Origin: CAZTXD01 sp964617995
GTDB taxonomy: Bacteria; Actinomycetota; Acidimicrobiia; Spongiisociales; ZC4RG35
DNA length: 12,623 nucleotides
Reading direction: 5' to 3'
NCBI GenBank assembly: GCA_964617995.1
Contig: CAZTXD010000112.1
Coordinates: 1 to 12,623, forward strand
The position numbers and the translations under genes were made by a program. This document shows positions 1 through 8,014 of the stretch, piece after piece (positions within the stretch are counted from its first letter, which is position 1; each line of letters starts with the position of its first letter). Below the pieces are notes generated by a model, which made no database searches, was not told where the DNA came from, and saw only the letters and a list, made by a program, of their open reading frames with translations.

Positions 1-2
1 TC

Positions 3-37
3 CCCCACAAACGGCGCGCTAGCGCGCGAATGTGGGG
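3..37 (-). terminator. Hairpin downstream of menE, candidate terminator
   Basis: A 7-bp outer stem (CCCCACA at 3-9 with TGTGGGG at 31-37) encloses the perfect palindrome GCGCGCTAGCGCGC at 14-27, giving a long GC-rich hairpin that starts about 20 nt after the menE stop codon. No U-tract is visible, so this would be a tail-less terminator of the kind often proposed in actinobacteria. A second, weaker pairing (GGCGC 36-40 with GCGCC 51-55) is mutually exclusive with part of the stem. It could equally be an intergenic palindromic repeat; the left flank lies outside the window. Confidence 0.5.
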
Positions 38-58
38 CGCGAAAACGGGGGCGCCGTC

Positions 59-1300
59 TCATCGGGAGGGGGTGAGCAGGCTCTTCACGGCGGCGCGGTC
101 GGGCTTGCCGGGGCCGATCACCGGCAACCGGTCCAACCGCAGGAACCGGCGGGGCACCTCGTAAGGGGCCAGGTGACGGCGGGCCCAGTGGCGGAGGGTT
201 TCCGCATCGACCGTCCCTTCGTAGGCGGCCGCCACCATCTCACCCCACTCGTCGTCGGGGAGGCCCACCACCGCCACCGCCGTCACCCCCCCATGGCGGG
301 CCAGCTCTGCCTCCACCCGGAGCGGATCGACGTTCTCCCCGCCGGTGACTATCACGTCGTCGACCCGACCCAGCACCCGCAGCGTCCCGTCGATCGCCAA
401 CTCGCCCCGGTCCGGAGTGACGAACCACTCTCCGGGGAGCCGATCTTCCTCGTGGGCGTAGCCGGGTGAGACCTGGGGACCCCGCACACGGATCCGGTCC
501 TGGTCGCCTATCCGCACTTCCACCCCGGGCAGCACATGGGCCGCTCGCCGGGGCGGCGACCCCGGACGGAGGGTGGCCACCTGGGCACAGGTCTCGGTCA
601 TCCCGTAGGTGGGCAGAGCAGGGAGTCCGCGCTGGTGTGCTTCCTCCAGCAGGCCCCCCGGTATCGCTGCCCCTCCGATCAGCACCGCCTTCAGGTTCGG
701 GAAGCTGCCGGTGTCGTGATCGAGTATCCGACGCAGCATCGTCGGCACCAGGGAGGCCATGGTCACAACCCCGCCCCTCAATGCCTTCACCACCTCGGGG
801 ACATCGAAACGCGGGATCCAGTGGACGGCACCGCCCACGAACGCGCTCCGCAACAGGATCGCGAGACCCCCGACATGGTGGAGCGGCATCGCCGCCAGCC
901 ACACGTCATCGGGTCCGTGGTCGAGGTGAGTGGCGGACGCCTCCGCCGCCGCCGACCAGTTCGCCACGGTGAGGCGCACCGCCCTGGGGGGCCCCGAGGT
1001 ACCCGACGTGAACAGGATCGTGGCGGCATCCCGATCGATAGCCGCCTCTGCTGCCCGCACCCTCCTCCGGTGCTCCCGCCCCGAGAGGTTGGGTTCCACC
1101 ACGACGAGTTGGCGGCCCCCCTTCAGGGCGCTCGCCATGGCCACGATCGAAGCCGGCTCGGCTCCCGGGACGACGACCAGCTGCCTGCCGCCGCCGGGCG
1201 GATCCCCCGAGGCGGCCACATCCCCGTATGTGAGTGTTCCCGCCGCCGACACGACGAAGGCCCGCTCCGGGTCACTGGCGGCCATCCAGTCGGGGAACAC
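59..1300 (-). CDS. menE: o-succinylbenzoate-CoA ligase (MenE), short form
   Basis: This ATP-dependent ligase converts o-succinylbenzoate to OSB-CoA in menaquinone synthesis, in the cytoplasm. It is a 413-aa ANL-superfamily (AMP-forming acyl-CoA synthetase) protein: phosphate-loop motif FTSGTSGPPR at about 97-106, MPLHHVGG at 138-145, YGMTET at 232-237, hinge GRVDDVIVTGGEN at 311-323, and the C-terminal PGKPDR with the adenylation lysine at about 399. The N-terminal domain is short: the phosphate loop lies near residue 97 rather than about 150, though short MenE proteins exist in actinobacteria. The phosphate-loop lysine is replaced by arginine (R106). The start is GTG at 1298-1300, 9 nt after the stop of the preceding gene, with only a weak GAGCGAG-like ribosome site; the ATG five codons inside is an alternative. 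It is last in a four-gene operon. The MenE call rests on size, motifs and the nearby menB-menA; another small acyl-CoA ligase is less likely. Confidence 0.85.
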   Translation of the reverse strand: MFPDWMAASDPERAFVVSAAGTLTYGDVAASGDPPGGGRQLVVVPGAEPASIVAMASALKGGRQLVVVEPNLSGREHRRRVRAAEAAIDRDAATILFTSGTSGPPRAVRLTVANWSAAAEASATHLDHGPDDVWLAAMPLHHVGGLAILLRSAFVGGAVHWIPRFDVPEVVKALRGGVVTMASLVPTMLRRILDHDTGSFPNLKAVLIGGAAIPGGLLEEAHQRGLPALPTYGMTETCAQVATLRPGSPPRRAAHVLPGVEVRIGDQDRIRVRGPQVSPGYAHEEDRLPGEWFVTPDRGELAIDGTLRVLGRVDDVIVTGGENVDPLRVEAELARHGGVTAVAVVGLPDDEWGEMVAAAYEGTVDAETLRHWARRHLAPYEVPRRFLRLDRLPVIGPGKPDRAAVKSLLTPSR

Positions 1301-1309
1301 GCTCGCTCG

Positions 1310-3409
1310 CTACCGACGGAACACGGGGTCGTCGGGCGAGCCCATCACCAGCCAGGCCTCCACGAGGCGGGCGCCGGCGTCGAGAACCGCCGGGTCGATC
1401 ATTGCCTCCCAGAGGACCCCGGAGTTTCCGGCGTCGTAGGTGCGGGTCACCGCCTCGACCCTCCCGTCCAGGGTGATGGCGATGACCTCCTGGTCCCTGT
1501 CGGCCCGATCGGCGGACAGGGAGCCCGACAGGTAGGCCGGAACCGGGTCCGACCCCGGAACGAAATCGGCGACGGCGGACGCCTGATCCACGGTTATCTC
1601 CAGGCCCTCCACGTCGGAGCCGGTCACGCCCTCGGTGTGCAACAGCCCTTCCCAGCCCCGCGGGGCCAGGCGGTAAGGGTCACCCCCGGGAAACCAGCCC
1701 TCCTGAGTGGCAACCACCTCCATGAGAGCCTCCGTCTCCACCGGGACAACCACCTCCCCTCTCGTGCCCAGCATCACCGACTCCTGTCGCTCGCCCCGGG
1801 TGTCGGTGTCGAGCAGCGACACCCCGTCGGCCGCCCACGGCAGCCGGGCGCCTATCACTTCGGCCACCGTGGGAACGATGTCGACCGTCTCGGCCCTGAA
1901 GTCGTCGATCGTGCCCGCCGGTGGAGCAGCGGCGGCATCCTGGGGGTACTTCACGAACAGGGGCACGTAGGCGATCGTGCCGATGGTGTCGGGCGTGACG
2001 ATCCGCTGGTGGTCGGTGTTGGGACGAATCGTGATGCCGTGGTCGGCCACCACCACGATCAGCGCCTCCTCGTACATGCCCCGCGATTCCAGCTCATCGA
2101 TGACCCTCTGCAGCATTGTGTCGGCATAGTGGGCCTGGATGAGGTGACGTTGCCAGCCCTGGGCAACGAGGAACGGGTCGGGGCCCCATCCGACACCGTC
2201 ACGACCGGGTGAACGGGGTGCTCCGTAGAGGCGGCCATCGGCGGTGAGGTTCCAGGGATGGTGCGGATAGAGGAAGTGGGCGAACCGCAGCACCGGGTCG
2301 GCGCCGGCGTAGTCGAACGTGTCGATGAAACGCTCGAGCTCCAACCTTCGATCCTCCGACAGCTCGATGTTGAACCTCTCGATCATGTCGAACTGGTCGG
2401 CCGCCACGTCGTCGAAGCCGACCCAGCCCTGATCCACGGGCGGCAGCCGGTCGGCGAAGTCGCCGGGAAGGGCTATGTGGCCGTATACCACCGCCAGGTC
2501 GGCGAGGAGAGCCCTCCACCGATCTCCCAGGGTGTCGACGGGGCGGCTCACGTTGGAGCAGATGAACGTGGGGCAGAGCTCGGTGACGTTCTCCACGGCC
2601 GCCACGTCGTAGACACCGGAGAGAAGGCTGAACAGCGAGAACGGGTGGTCGACGGTGGTGGGGATGCTGCCCTCGGAGACGGAGCGTCCCGTGAGGATGG
2701 CCGGCAGGGCCTCTTCGGTCTGCTGCCGCACGCCGACGGCGTTGCGGTACCAGACCCCGTCTGCGGCCAGCCGGGAGAAGCCGGGATAGTGCACCGAGTC
2801 CAGAGAGCCGTCGGGACGCATCATCGACGCCAGCGGGAACTCGTCGTACACGATCAGCACCACCGGAGCCGGCTCGGCCACGGGCACCGCCTCCGGCAGC
2901 TCGGTCGGCGACGCCCACAGCACCTGGGAGGTGGGGGTGGCAAAAGCGAACCAGAGCCCGAAGGCCAGGGGCGCCAGCCCCAGGTAGGAGAACCCCGTCC
3001 GCACCGGCGAGAAGCTGCCGTAGAGGTAGGCCACCACCAGGCCGCACCAGATGGCCACCCCCACGAACCGGGCGGTGGTCCAGCCGTCGAGGCCGACGGC
3101 GTTGAAGATCGTGGCCGCGACCACCGTGCCCAGGGCAGCCAGTACTACCAGGTGCAAGCCGCCGGCTATCGCCGGGCTCATCAGGCGCAGGGCCAGCACC
3201 GGCAAGGCCAGGAGGGCCGGCATCACCAGCAGGAGCACGGTCATCACCGCCATGTCGAGGGCGGGGAACCGCCGGGCGATGAAGAACTCGGGGTTGCGGC
3301 CGAGGAGATCGAGCAACGGTTGACCGAACGCGAAGCCGCCCACACCGGCGATCGAAGCGACGACCACCAACGGGTGAGTCGACCCCAACCCCGCCAGATG
3401 ACGCCTCAT
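1310..3409 (-). CDS. Membrane-anchored sulfatase/phosphoglycerol-transferase-like enzyme
   Basis: This 699-aa protein has about five hydrophobic segments in its first 160 residues (roughly 13-35, 51-76, 81-104, 114-131, 142-158), followed by a large domain of the alkaline phosphatase/sulfatase fold that should face outside. Fold signatures are LIVYDE at 185-190 (metal-binding Asp), RQQTEEALPAILTG at 228-241 (Thr231 in the place of the nucleophile), FLYPHHPW at 379-386, VVVADHG at 452-458 (Asp-His metal ligands) and DHQR at 466-469. There is no C/S-x-P-x-R formylglycine signature, so a true sulfatase is unlikely. A phospho-transferase or hydrolase of the LTA-synthase type, acting on surface glycans or lipids, is more plausible. 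About 150 C-terminal residues after ~540 are not recognised. The ATG start overlaps the methyltransferase stop by 4 nt (ATGA), implying translational coupling. Substrate unknown. Confidence 0.8.
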   Translation of the reverse strand: MRRHLAGLGSTHPLVVVASIAGVGGFAFGQPLLDLLGRNPEFFIARRFPALDMAVMTVLLLVMPALLALPVLALRLMSPAIAGGLHLVVLAALGTVVAATIFNAVGLDGWTTARFVGVAIWCGLVVAYLYGSFSPVRTGFSYLGLAPLAFGLWFAFATPTSQVLWASPTELPEAVPVAEPAPVVLIVYDEFPLASMMRPDGSLDSVHYPGFSRLAADGVWYRNAVGVRQQTEEALPAILTGRSVSEGSIPTTVDHPFSLFSLLSGVYDVAAVENVTELCPTFICSNVSRPVDTLGDRWRALLADLAVVYGHIALPGDFADRLPPVDQGWVGFDDVAADQFDMIERFNIELSEDRRLELERFIDTFDYAGADPVLRFAHFLYPHHPWNLTADGRLYGAPRSPGRDGVGWGPDPFLVAQGWQRHLIQAHYADTMLQRVIDELESRGMYEEALIVVVADHGITIRPNTDHQRIVTPDTIGTIAYVPLFVKYPQDAAAAPPAGTIDDFRAETVDIVPTVAEVIGARLPWAADGVSLLDTDTRGERQESVMLGTRGEVVVPVETEALMEVVATQEGWFPGGDPYRLAPRGWEGLLHTEGVTGSDVEGLEITVDQASAVADFVPGSDPVPAYLSGSLSADRADRDQEVIAITLDGRVEAVTRTYDAGNSGVLWEAMIDPAVLDAGARLVEAWLVMGSPDDPVFRR

Positions 3410-4764
3410 GGCTCGAGGCGATACACCCGCCGTGTCCCCCCGTCGAGGTCGAGGGTCTCCCCCGAGCGGAAATGCGCGGCTACGAGACGGTCGAAGGCGT
3501 CACGATCGCGATCGGGGTGGAGCTCGTCGTCACGCTTGTTGGCGGTCAGCCGCTCGACCATGGGGTCATCGGGGGACACGAACTCGACCACTACCGGCAC
3601 ACCGAACCCGGCCAGCCATTCGACCACCCTCGGGGGAGGAACCGAGGCCGTATAGATCAGGTGATGTATCAAACCGTAGGCGACGACCAGGTCCGGGCTG
3701 GTCCGCTGGAAGAGGGAGGGGCGTTCGGAGCCGTCCCAGCCCTGCGCCGGGGAGGGATTCGTCAGGTCCGTGAGGACGAGCGATATGGGCGTACCCGGCT
3801 CCAGTGACTCATAGACCCCGTCCAGCACCGCCTCGTCGCCGTCGACTGCGATGACGTCGGCCCCCTCGTCCACCGCCACACGGCTGAAGTGCCCGTCGTT
3901 GGCTCCCAGGTCCAGGACCATCTCCGGCTTGACCTCCCGGATGATCTCCCGCAGGAACCCGGCCTTGGCGTCGCGGTCCCGACCGACGTGATCGCACTCG
4001 TGGTAACCGCTCCACACCCCCCCGCCCCGATCCCAGGTGAGCGAGGTGACCAGCGTCCGGAGCCGGCGCACATTCGCCACGATCAGGTCGGAGGAGAACC
4101 CGGCCTCGGCCAGTGACCTCCTGACTGCCTCCCCCTGCAACCGGGCTTCGGCCCGGGCCTGCATGGCAACGTGGAGGAGGGCGGATCGGTTCAGACGCCG
4201 GCGGCCGGGAAGGAGACGCCACATCTGGGAGGAGTCGGGTCCTTCCGGGTCGCCCCGCAGCCACGGCTGAAACGGGACTCCCGCCCAGGCCCGGAGCATC
4301 AGCGGGTAGAGGAACTGCCGGCAGAACTGGCGGTAACCCAGCCACGGCTCTCCGCTCCGGTAACGCTCGAACGATCCGACGTCTATGAACTGGGGCCTCC
4401 CGGCCGGGAACTGGACGTTGTAGGGGGTGGCGTCTTTGAGGATGAGCCCTTCGGCCAGGGACTCCTCCATGAGGTCGAGCTGGAGGAGGGCGGCGTCCTT
4501 CAGCATCGAGAAAGTCCACTCGAACGGGTAGGAGACGAACGGGAGCCGGGGATGCTCCAGCGCTCCCACCGATCCCGGGGGCGGTTCCACCTCGACCGCC
4601 GCGATCAGACGGCCCTGGTCGACCGCTACGCGGAAGAAGTCACTGTCTCGAAGAGCCTGCCAGTCGGCCAGGCCGCGCTCGTCGAGAAGCCTCGTGACCG
4701 TGTCGTCGCCCAGAACGACCCGGGATGCCGGGTCGCGAAACGACCCGGGGTCAGCCCGCTGCAC
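3406..4764 (-). CDS. Kinase-like / SAM methyltransferase fusion protein
   Basis: A 452-aa cytoplasmic protein with two parts. The C-terminal half is a class I S-adenosylmethionine methyltransferase: motif I VLDLGANDGHFS at 283-294, acidic end of beta-2 AVDGDE at 306-311, and PDLVVAYGLIHHL at 357-369. The N-terminal half contains LKDATPYNVQF at 109-119 followed by PQFIDVGSFE at 124-133. These resemble the catalytic loop (HxDxxxxN) and DFG-type metal loop of aminoglycoside-kinase/choline-kinase folds, with Asp111, Asn116 and Asp128 in the key places. I recall similar proteins being annotated as NoeA-like or nodulation-type methyltransferases, which is weak guidance. The start is GTG at 4762-4764, 8 nt after the small membrane gene. 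The stop overlaps the next start. Operon context points to modifying a glycan or lipid that the membrane phosphatase-fold enzyme also uses. Whether the kinase half is active cannot be told. Confidence 0.75.
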   Translation of the reverse strand: MQRADPGSFRDPASRVVLGDDTVTRLLDERGLADWQALRDSDFFRVAVDQGRLIAAVEVEPPPGSVGALEHPRLPFVSYPFEWTFSMLKDAALLQLDLMEESLAEGLILKDATPYNVQFPAGRPQFIDVGSFERYRSGEPWLGYRQFCRQFLYPLMLRAWAGVPFQPWLRGDPEGPDSSQMWRLLPGRRRLNRSALLHVAMQARAEARLQGEAVRRSLAEAGFSSDLIVANVRRLRTLVTSLTWDRGGGVWSGYHECDHVGRDRDAKAGFLREIIREVKPEMVLDLGANDGHFSRVAVDEGADVIAVDGDEAVLDGVYESLEPGTPISLVLTDLTNPSPAQGWDGSERPSLFQRTSPDLVVAYGLIHHLIYTASVPPPRVVEWLAGFGVPVVVEFVSPDDPMVERLTANKRDDELHPDRDRDAFDRLVAAHFRSGETLDLDGGTRRVYRLEP

Positions 4765-4772
4765 CGGGTCCG

Positions 4773-4961
4773 TCAGCTTTCCTGCTGTTCCACCGGGAGC
4801 ACCTCGACGGATTCGTCGGTCTCGGGCGAGTCAGCGCTCACAGCCCGGCCCCGCCAGCGGTTACGCATCGCCCTGGCGGCCACGCCCAGCCCCGCCACTC
4901 CTCCGAGAACAGCCTGGAGGATGAGACTTCCCGACCCGGGATCCAGATAGGCGAAGATCAT
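4773..4961 (-). CDS. Small membrane peptide with LDPGSGS motif
   Basis: A 62-aa protein beginning MIFAYLDPGSGSLILQ, with one hydrophobic helix at about 12-30, then a positively charged stretch (residues 31-39, several Arg) and an acidic, Ser/Glu-rich tail. By the positive-inside rule the C-terminus should be cytoplasmic. The ATG start is supported by a GAAGGG ribosome site (4971-4976) 9 nt upstream. It is the first gene of the operon and lies 8 nt from the methyltransferase start. From general memory, short proteins of the DPG(S/T)GS type often sit beside sulfatase-fold and methyltransferase genes in diverse bacteria; this was not checked here. A role as a small subunit or membrane anchor for the two downstream enzymes is inference. 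Confidence 0.75.
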   Translation of the reverse strand: MIFAYLDPGSGSLILQAVLGGVAGLGVAARAMRNRWRGRAVSADSPETDESVEVLPVEQQES

Positions 4962-5009
4962 TGGTTGGTTCCCTTCTCATTGGTGACGGCTGCATGACCG
5001 CCAGATGAC

Positions 5010-5038
5010 ATGATCGTTCATTCGCGGCGGCACGCCAA
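5010..5038 (-). promoter_or_regulatory. Candidate promoter for the minus-strand operon
   Basis: Read on the minus strand, TTGGCG (5033-5038) and GATCAT (5010-5015) are separated by 17 nt and each match the sigma-70 boxes at 4 of 6 positions. This would start transcription near 5003, giving a leader of about 40 nt that carries the ribosome site of the small membrane gene. The 157-nt divergent gap holds no other clear regulatory site. Confidence 0.35.
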
Positions 5039-5080
5039 CTGATCGACAGCCTCGCTCCTGCGCTTGAGCCGCCTGACCAG

Positions 5081-5118
5081 GTGACTGGGCCCCGGGTCCA
5101 CCCTCTAACCTCCACGGG
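5081..5118 (+). promoter_or_regulatory. Leaderless-type promoter of menB
   Basis: TAACCT at 5106-5111 fits the actinobacterial -10 box TAnnnT and ends 7 nt before the menB ATG, so transcription would begin at or next to the start codon. A GTGACT at 5081-5086 is a possible -35 box but the spacer would be 19 nt. There is no purine-rich ribosome site before the ATG, which fits leaderless translation. Confidence 0.45.
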
Positions 5119-6009
<891 letters not shown>

Positions 6010-6082
6010 GCCGGGAGCCAGAGCTCGGGTGGAGACCGAAACCGGACGCGGAAGACGGGAGCGGGAAACGGGAGGTCACCCG

Positions 6083-6958
6083 GTGACGCCGTGGGTGGAA
6101 GCGGCCCGGCCACGGACGCTACCGGCGGCGGCCGCTCCGGTGCTGGTGGGAAGCGGGCTGGCTGCCGGCGACGGGGTGTTCCGATTCGACGCGTTCGCGG
6201 CCGCCCTGGTGGGCGCGCTGGCGATTCAGGTGGCGGCCAACTACGCCAACGACGCCTCCGATGCCGCCCGGGGAGCCGACACCGTCGACCGGGTGGGACC
6301 GCGCCGCCTGGTGGCGTCGGGAGTGGTGACCTCCGCCAGGATGTGGTCGGCCAGCGCCGCCGCGGTGGCGGTGGCGGGGATGTGCGGCATCTGGCTGGCG
6401 GTGATCGCCGGGTGGGTGGTGGTGGCCATCGGAGTGGCGTCCATATTGGCGATGCTGGCCTACGTGGGCGGACCCCGGCCCTACGGATACCGGGGGCTGG
6501 GTGAGGTGTCCGTGTTCGTCTTCTTCGGTCTGGTCGCCACCGTGGGAAGCCGGTACGTGCACGACATGTCGGCACCGGCCCCGGCGTGGGTCCTCTCGTT
6601 GCCGATGGGGATGCTGGCCGCCGCCATCCTCGTCGCCAACAATCGTCGCGACATCGACACCGACGCCCGAGTCGGAAAGCGAACGCTGGCGGTGATCCTG
6701 GGACGAGCCGCCACCGCCCGCCTCTACGCCGTCCTCACCTACGGGGCGTTCGCGCTGGTGGCCGTCGCAGCGGCCGCCGGCTGGACGCCACTACCCACTG
6801 CCTTCGCCGCGCTTCTCGCTCCGCTCGCCATCGGGCCGAACCGGGCGATGGCCGCCGGGGCAGAGGGAGCGGCCCTGATCCCCGTCCTCGGTCAGACGGC
6901 CCGACTCGAGTTGTGGACCGGGGTCACCCTGGCACTGACAGCGGCGTCTGCCGCCTGA
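6083..6958 (+). CDS. menA: 1,4-dihydroxy-2-naphthoate polyprenyltransferase (MenA)
   Basis: A UbiA-superfamily integral membrane enzyme that attaches the polyprenyl side chain to DHNA, producing demethylmenaquinone. At 291 aa it begins TPWVEAARPRTLPAA, typical of MenA. It carries both prenyl-diphosphate/magnesium Asp-rich motifs: NYANDASD at 53-60 and NNRRDIDTD at 186-194. About eight hydrophobic helices are visible (for example 36-52, 89-108, 110-128, 141-155, 168-184, 214-232, 238-252, 276-290). I chose GTG at 6083 because GGGAGGT (6070-6076) lies just upstream and family similarity begins there; the in-frame ATG at 6029 would add 18 Arg/Glu-rich residues unlike the family. It follows menB by 73 nt and is probably co-transcribed. 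The next gene seems to have its own promoter. Confidence 0.92.
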   Translation: MTPWVEAARPRTLPAAAAPVLVGSGLAAGDGVFRFDAFAAALVGALAIQVAANYANDASDAARGADTVDRVGPRRLVASGVVTSARMWSASAAAVAVAGMCGIWLAVIAGWVVVAIGVASILAMLAYVGGPRPYGYRGLGEVSVFVFFGLVATVGSRYVHDMSAPAPAWVLSLPMGMLAAAILVANNRRDIDTDARVGKRTLAVILGRAATARLYAVLTYGAFALVAVAAAAGWTPLPTAFAALLAPLAIGPNRAMAAGAEGAALIPVLGQTARLELWTGVTLALTAASAA

Positions 6959-7060
6959 TCGATAGGAGGCGCCGGGTCCGGCTCGGGCTTGAACCACCGC
7001 AGGCGGAGGATGAAACCCGGTATCACCGCAGACACTCGATCGGGGGCACCGGCGCGCCTC

Positions 7061-7072
7061 TACGCTGGGCCC
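7061..7072 (+). promoter_or_regulatory. Leaderless-type -10 box before the SDR gene
   Basis: TACGCT at 7061-7066 fits TAnnnT and ends 6 nt before the ATG at 7073, so the transcript would begin at the start codon. There is no Shine-Dalgarno before that ATG and no convincing -35 box. The 114 nt between menA and this gene contain no clear terminator beyond the short GCCGG/CCGGC repeat at 6971-6982, whose 2-nt loop is too tight. Confidence 0.4.
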
Positions 7073-7837
7073 ATGCATCTCTTCGACCTCACCGGGCACA
7101 CGAGCGTGGTGACCGGAGGAAACCGCGGGATCGGGTTGGGGCTGGCCCGGGGATTGTCCAAGGCCGGCGCCTCCGTATGCGTGTGGGGACGGGACCTCGA
7201 TGCCGCCGAGCGGGCCGTTGCCCAACTCCGCTCGCTGGGAGCAGGCGAAGCCGAGGCAGTGGCCTGCGACGTCACCTCGGAGACCTCGGTGATAGAGGCT
7301 CTCGACGCCACCGTCGACAGGTTCGGCCGGGTCGAATCCTTGTTCGCCAACGCCGGGGCGAGCTGGGGAGTGTCGTTTCCCGAGATGGAGCTGAAGGAGC
7401 TCGAGTCCCTGCTCGATGTGAACGTGGGCGGTGTCTTCCTCGTCGCCCGGGAGGTGGCCAGGCACCTGATCGCCCGTGACGCCGCCGGGTCGATCGTCTT
7501 CACATCTTCCATCGCCGCCCATCATGGCCTCCCCACGGCCCCTCACTACTCGGCCTCGAAGGGGGCGGTGACGGCCATGGCCCGTGCCCTGGCGGTGCGT
7601 CTGGCCCGGCATCGCATCCGGGTCAACGTCATCGCCCCCGGGTGGATCGCCACCGAGATGACAGACGATCTCCAGGGCCATGAACGCTTCGAGGCCGCTC
7701 TCCAGACGCGGGTGCCGATGCGCCGCTGGGGTACCGCCGAGGACTTCGAGGGCGCCGCCGTGTACCTGGCCTCGAGCGCCTCCTCGTTCATGACCGGAGC
7801 GGAACTCATCATCGACGGCGGCTACTCCGCTTTTTGA
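7073..7837 (+). CDS. Short-chain dehydrogenase/reductase (SDR), classical type
   Basis: A 254-aa cytoplasmic NAD(P)-dependent oxidoreductase with the complete classical SDR layout: cofactor loop TGGNRGIG at 14-21, DV at 66-67, NAG at 93-95, Asn117 in the fourth-helix position, active-site Ser146, Tyr159 and Lys163 (YSASK), and the PGWIATEM segment at 189-196. WGRDLDAAE after beta-2 has Arg40, which favours NADP. It ends in DGGYSAF like many sugar-alcohol, gluconate and 3-oxoacyl reductases, so the substrate cannot be assigned. ATG 7073 is preferred over an in-frame TTG at 6989, which would add 28 non-conserved residues; the ATG directly follows a TAnnnT box. It lies 114 nt after menA on the same strand, but no link to menaquinone can be shown. 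Confidence 0.88.
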   Translation: MHLFDLTGHTSVVTGGNRGIGLGLARGLSKAGASVCVWGRDLDAAERAVAQLRSLGAGEAEAVACDVTSETSVIEALDATVDRFGRVESLFANAGASWGVSFPEMELKELESLLDVNVGGVFLVAREVARHLIARDAAGSIVFTSSIAAHHGLPTAPHYSASKGAVTAMARALAVRLARHRIRVNVIAPGWIATEMTDDLQGHERFEAALQTRVPMRRWGTAEDFEGAAVYLASSASSFMTGAELIIDGGYSAF

Positions 7838-7917
7838 TGGCTCTCCTGTCGTATCGGTGGGGAAGGGACCGGGGCAGGCGTCACCTGGTCCTCCCCGTGG
7901 GCCGCGGCTTCGGTTGG

Positions 7918-7940
7918 CTCGGGTCGGCGAAAGCCCCGAG
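7918..7940 (+). terminator. Hairpin after the SDR gene, possible terminator
   Basis: CTCGGG (7918-7923) pairs with CCCGAG (7935-7940). An alternative fold places a GAAA tetraloop in a GGC/GCC stem inside CTCGG/CCGAG. It lies 81 nt after the SDR stop and has no U-tract, so a terminator role is uncertain; it may be part of a larger folded RNA with the adjacent repeats. Confidence 0.3.
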
Positions 7941-7943
7941 GCG

Positions 7944-7986
7944 AACCCTGGGCTCCATACCCCGCTATGGGTGGCGTGGAGCCCAC
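7944..7986 (+). repeat. 43-nt palindromic repeat, copy 1
   Basis: This copy begins AACCCTGGG and ends GCCCAC, and it matches the copy at 8015-8057 at 36 of 43 positions. It has perfect 9-bp arms (TGGGCTCCA 7949-7957, TGGAGCCCA 7977-7985) and an inner ACCC/GGGT pairing (7959-7962 with 7969-7972), so it could fold as a two-tier hairpin. No target-site duplication or transposase is seen. Confidence 0.7.
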
Positions 7987-8014
7987 TGTTGGTTACGGAG
8001 TCGTCCCGGGGAAC

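Noticed and set aside
1096..1190. Repeated peptide GGRQLVVV in MenE (about residues 38-44 and 62-68), suggesting a duplication
   Set aside because: The two copies use different codons, so no recent duplication is visible; probably chance in a Gly/Val-rich region.
536..3655. Long plus-strand open frames (536-2212 and 2258-3655) opposite menE, the phosphatase-fold gene and the start of the methyltransferase gene
   Set aside because: They are antisense to well-recognised proteins, rich in Arg/Gly/His/Pro, and show no domain or start signal; this is the usual result of strong third-position GC bias.
5071..5090. Possible third copy of the TGACC/GGTCA operator before menB
   Set aside because: CTGACC and GGTGACT are present but not in palindromic register, and the match to the 18-bp site is poor.
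6029..6082. Upstream ATG for menA
   Set aside because: The added residues are Arg/Glu/Gly-rich and outside the family; GTG 6083 has GGGAGGT at good spacing.
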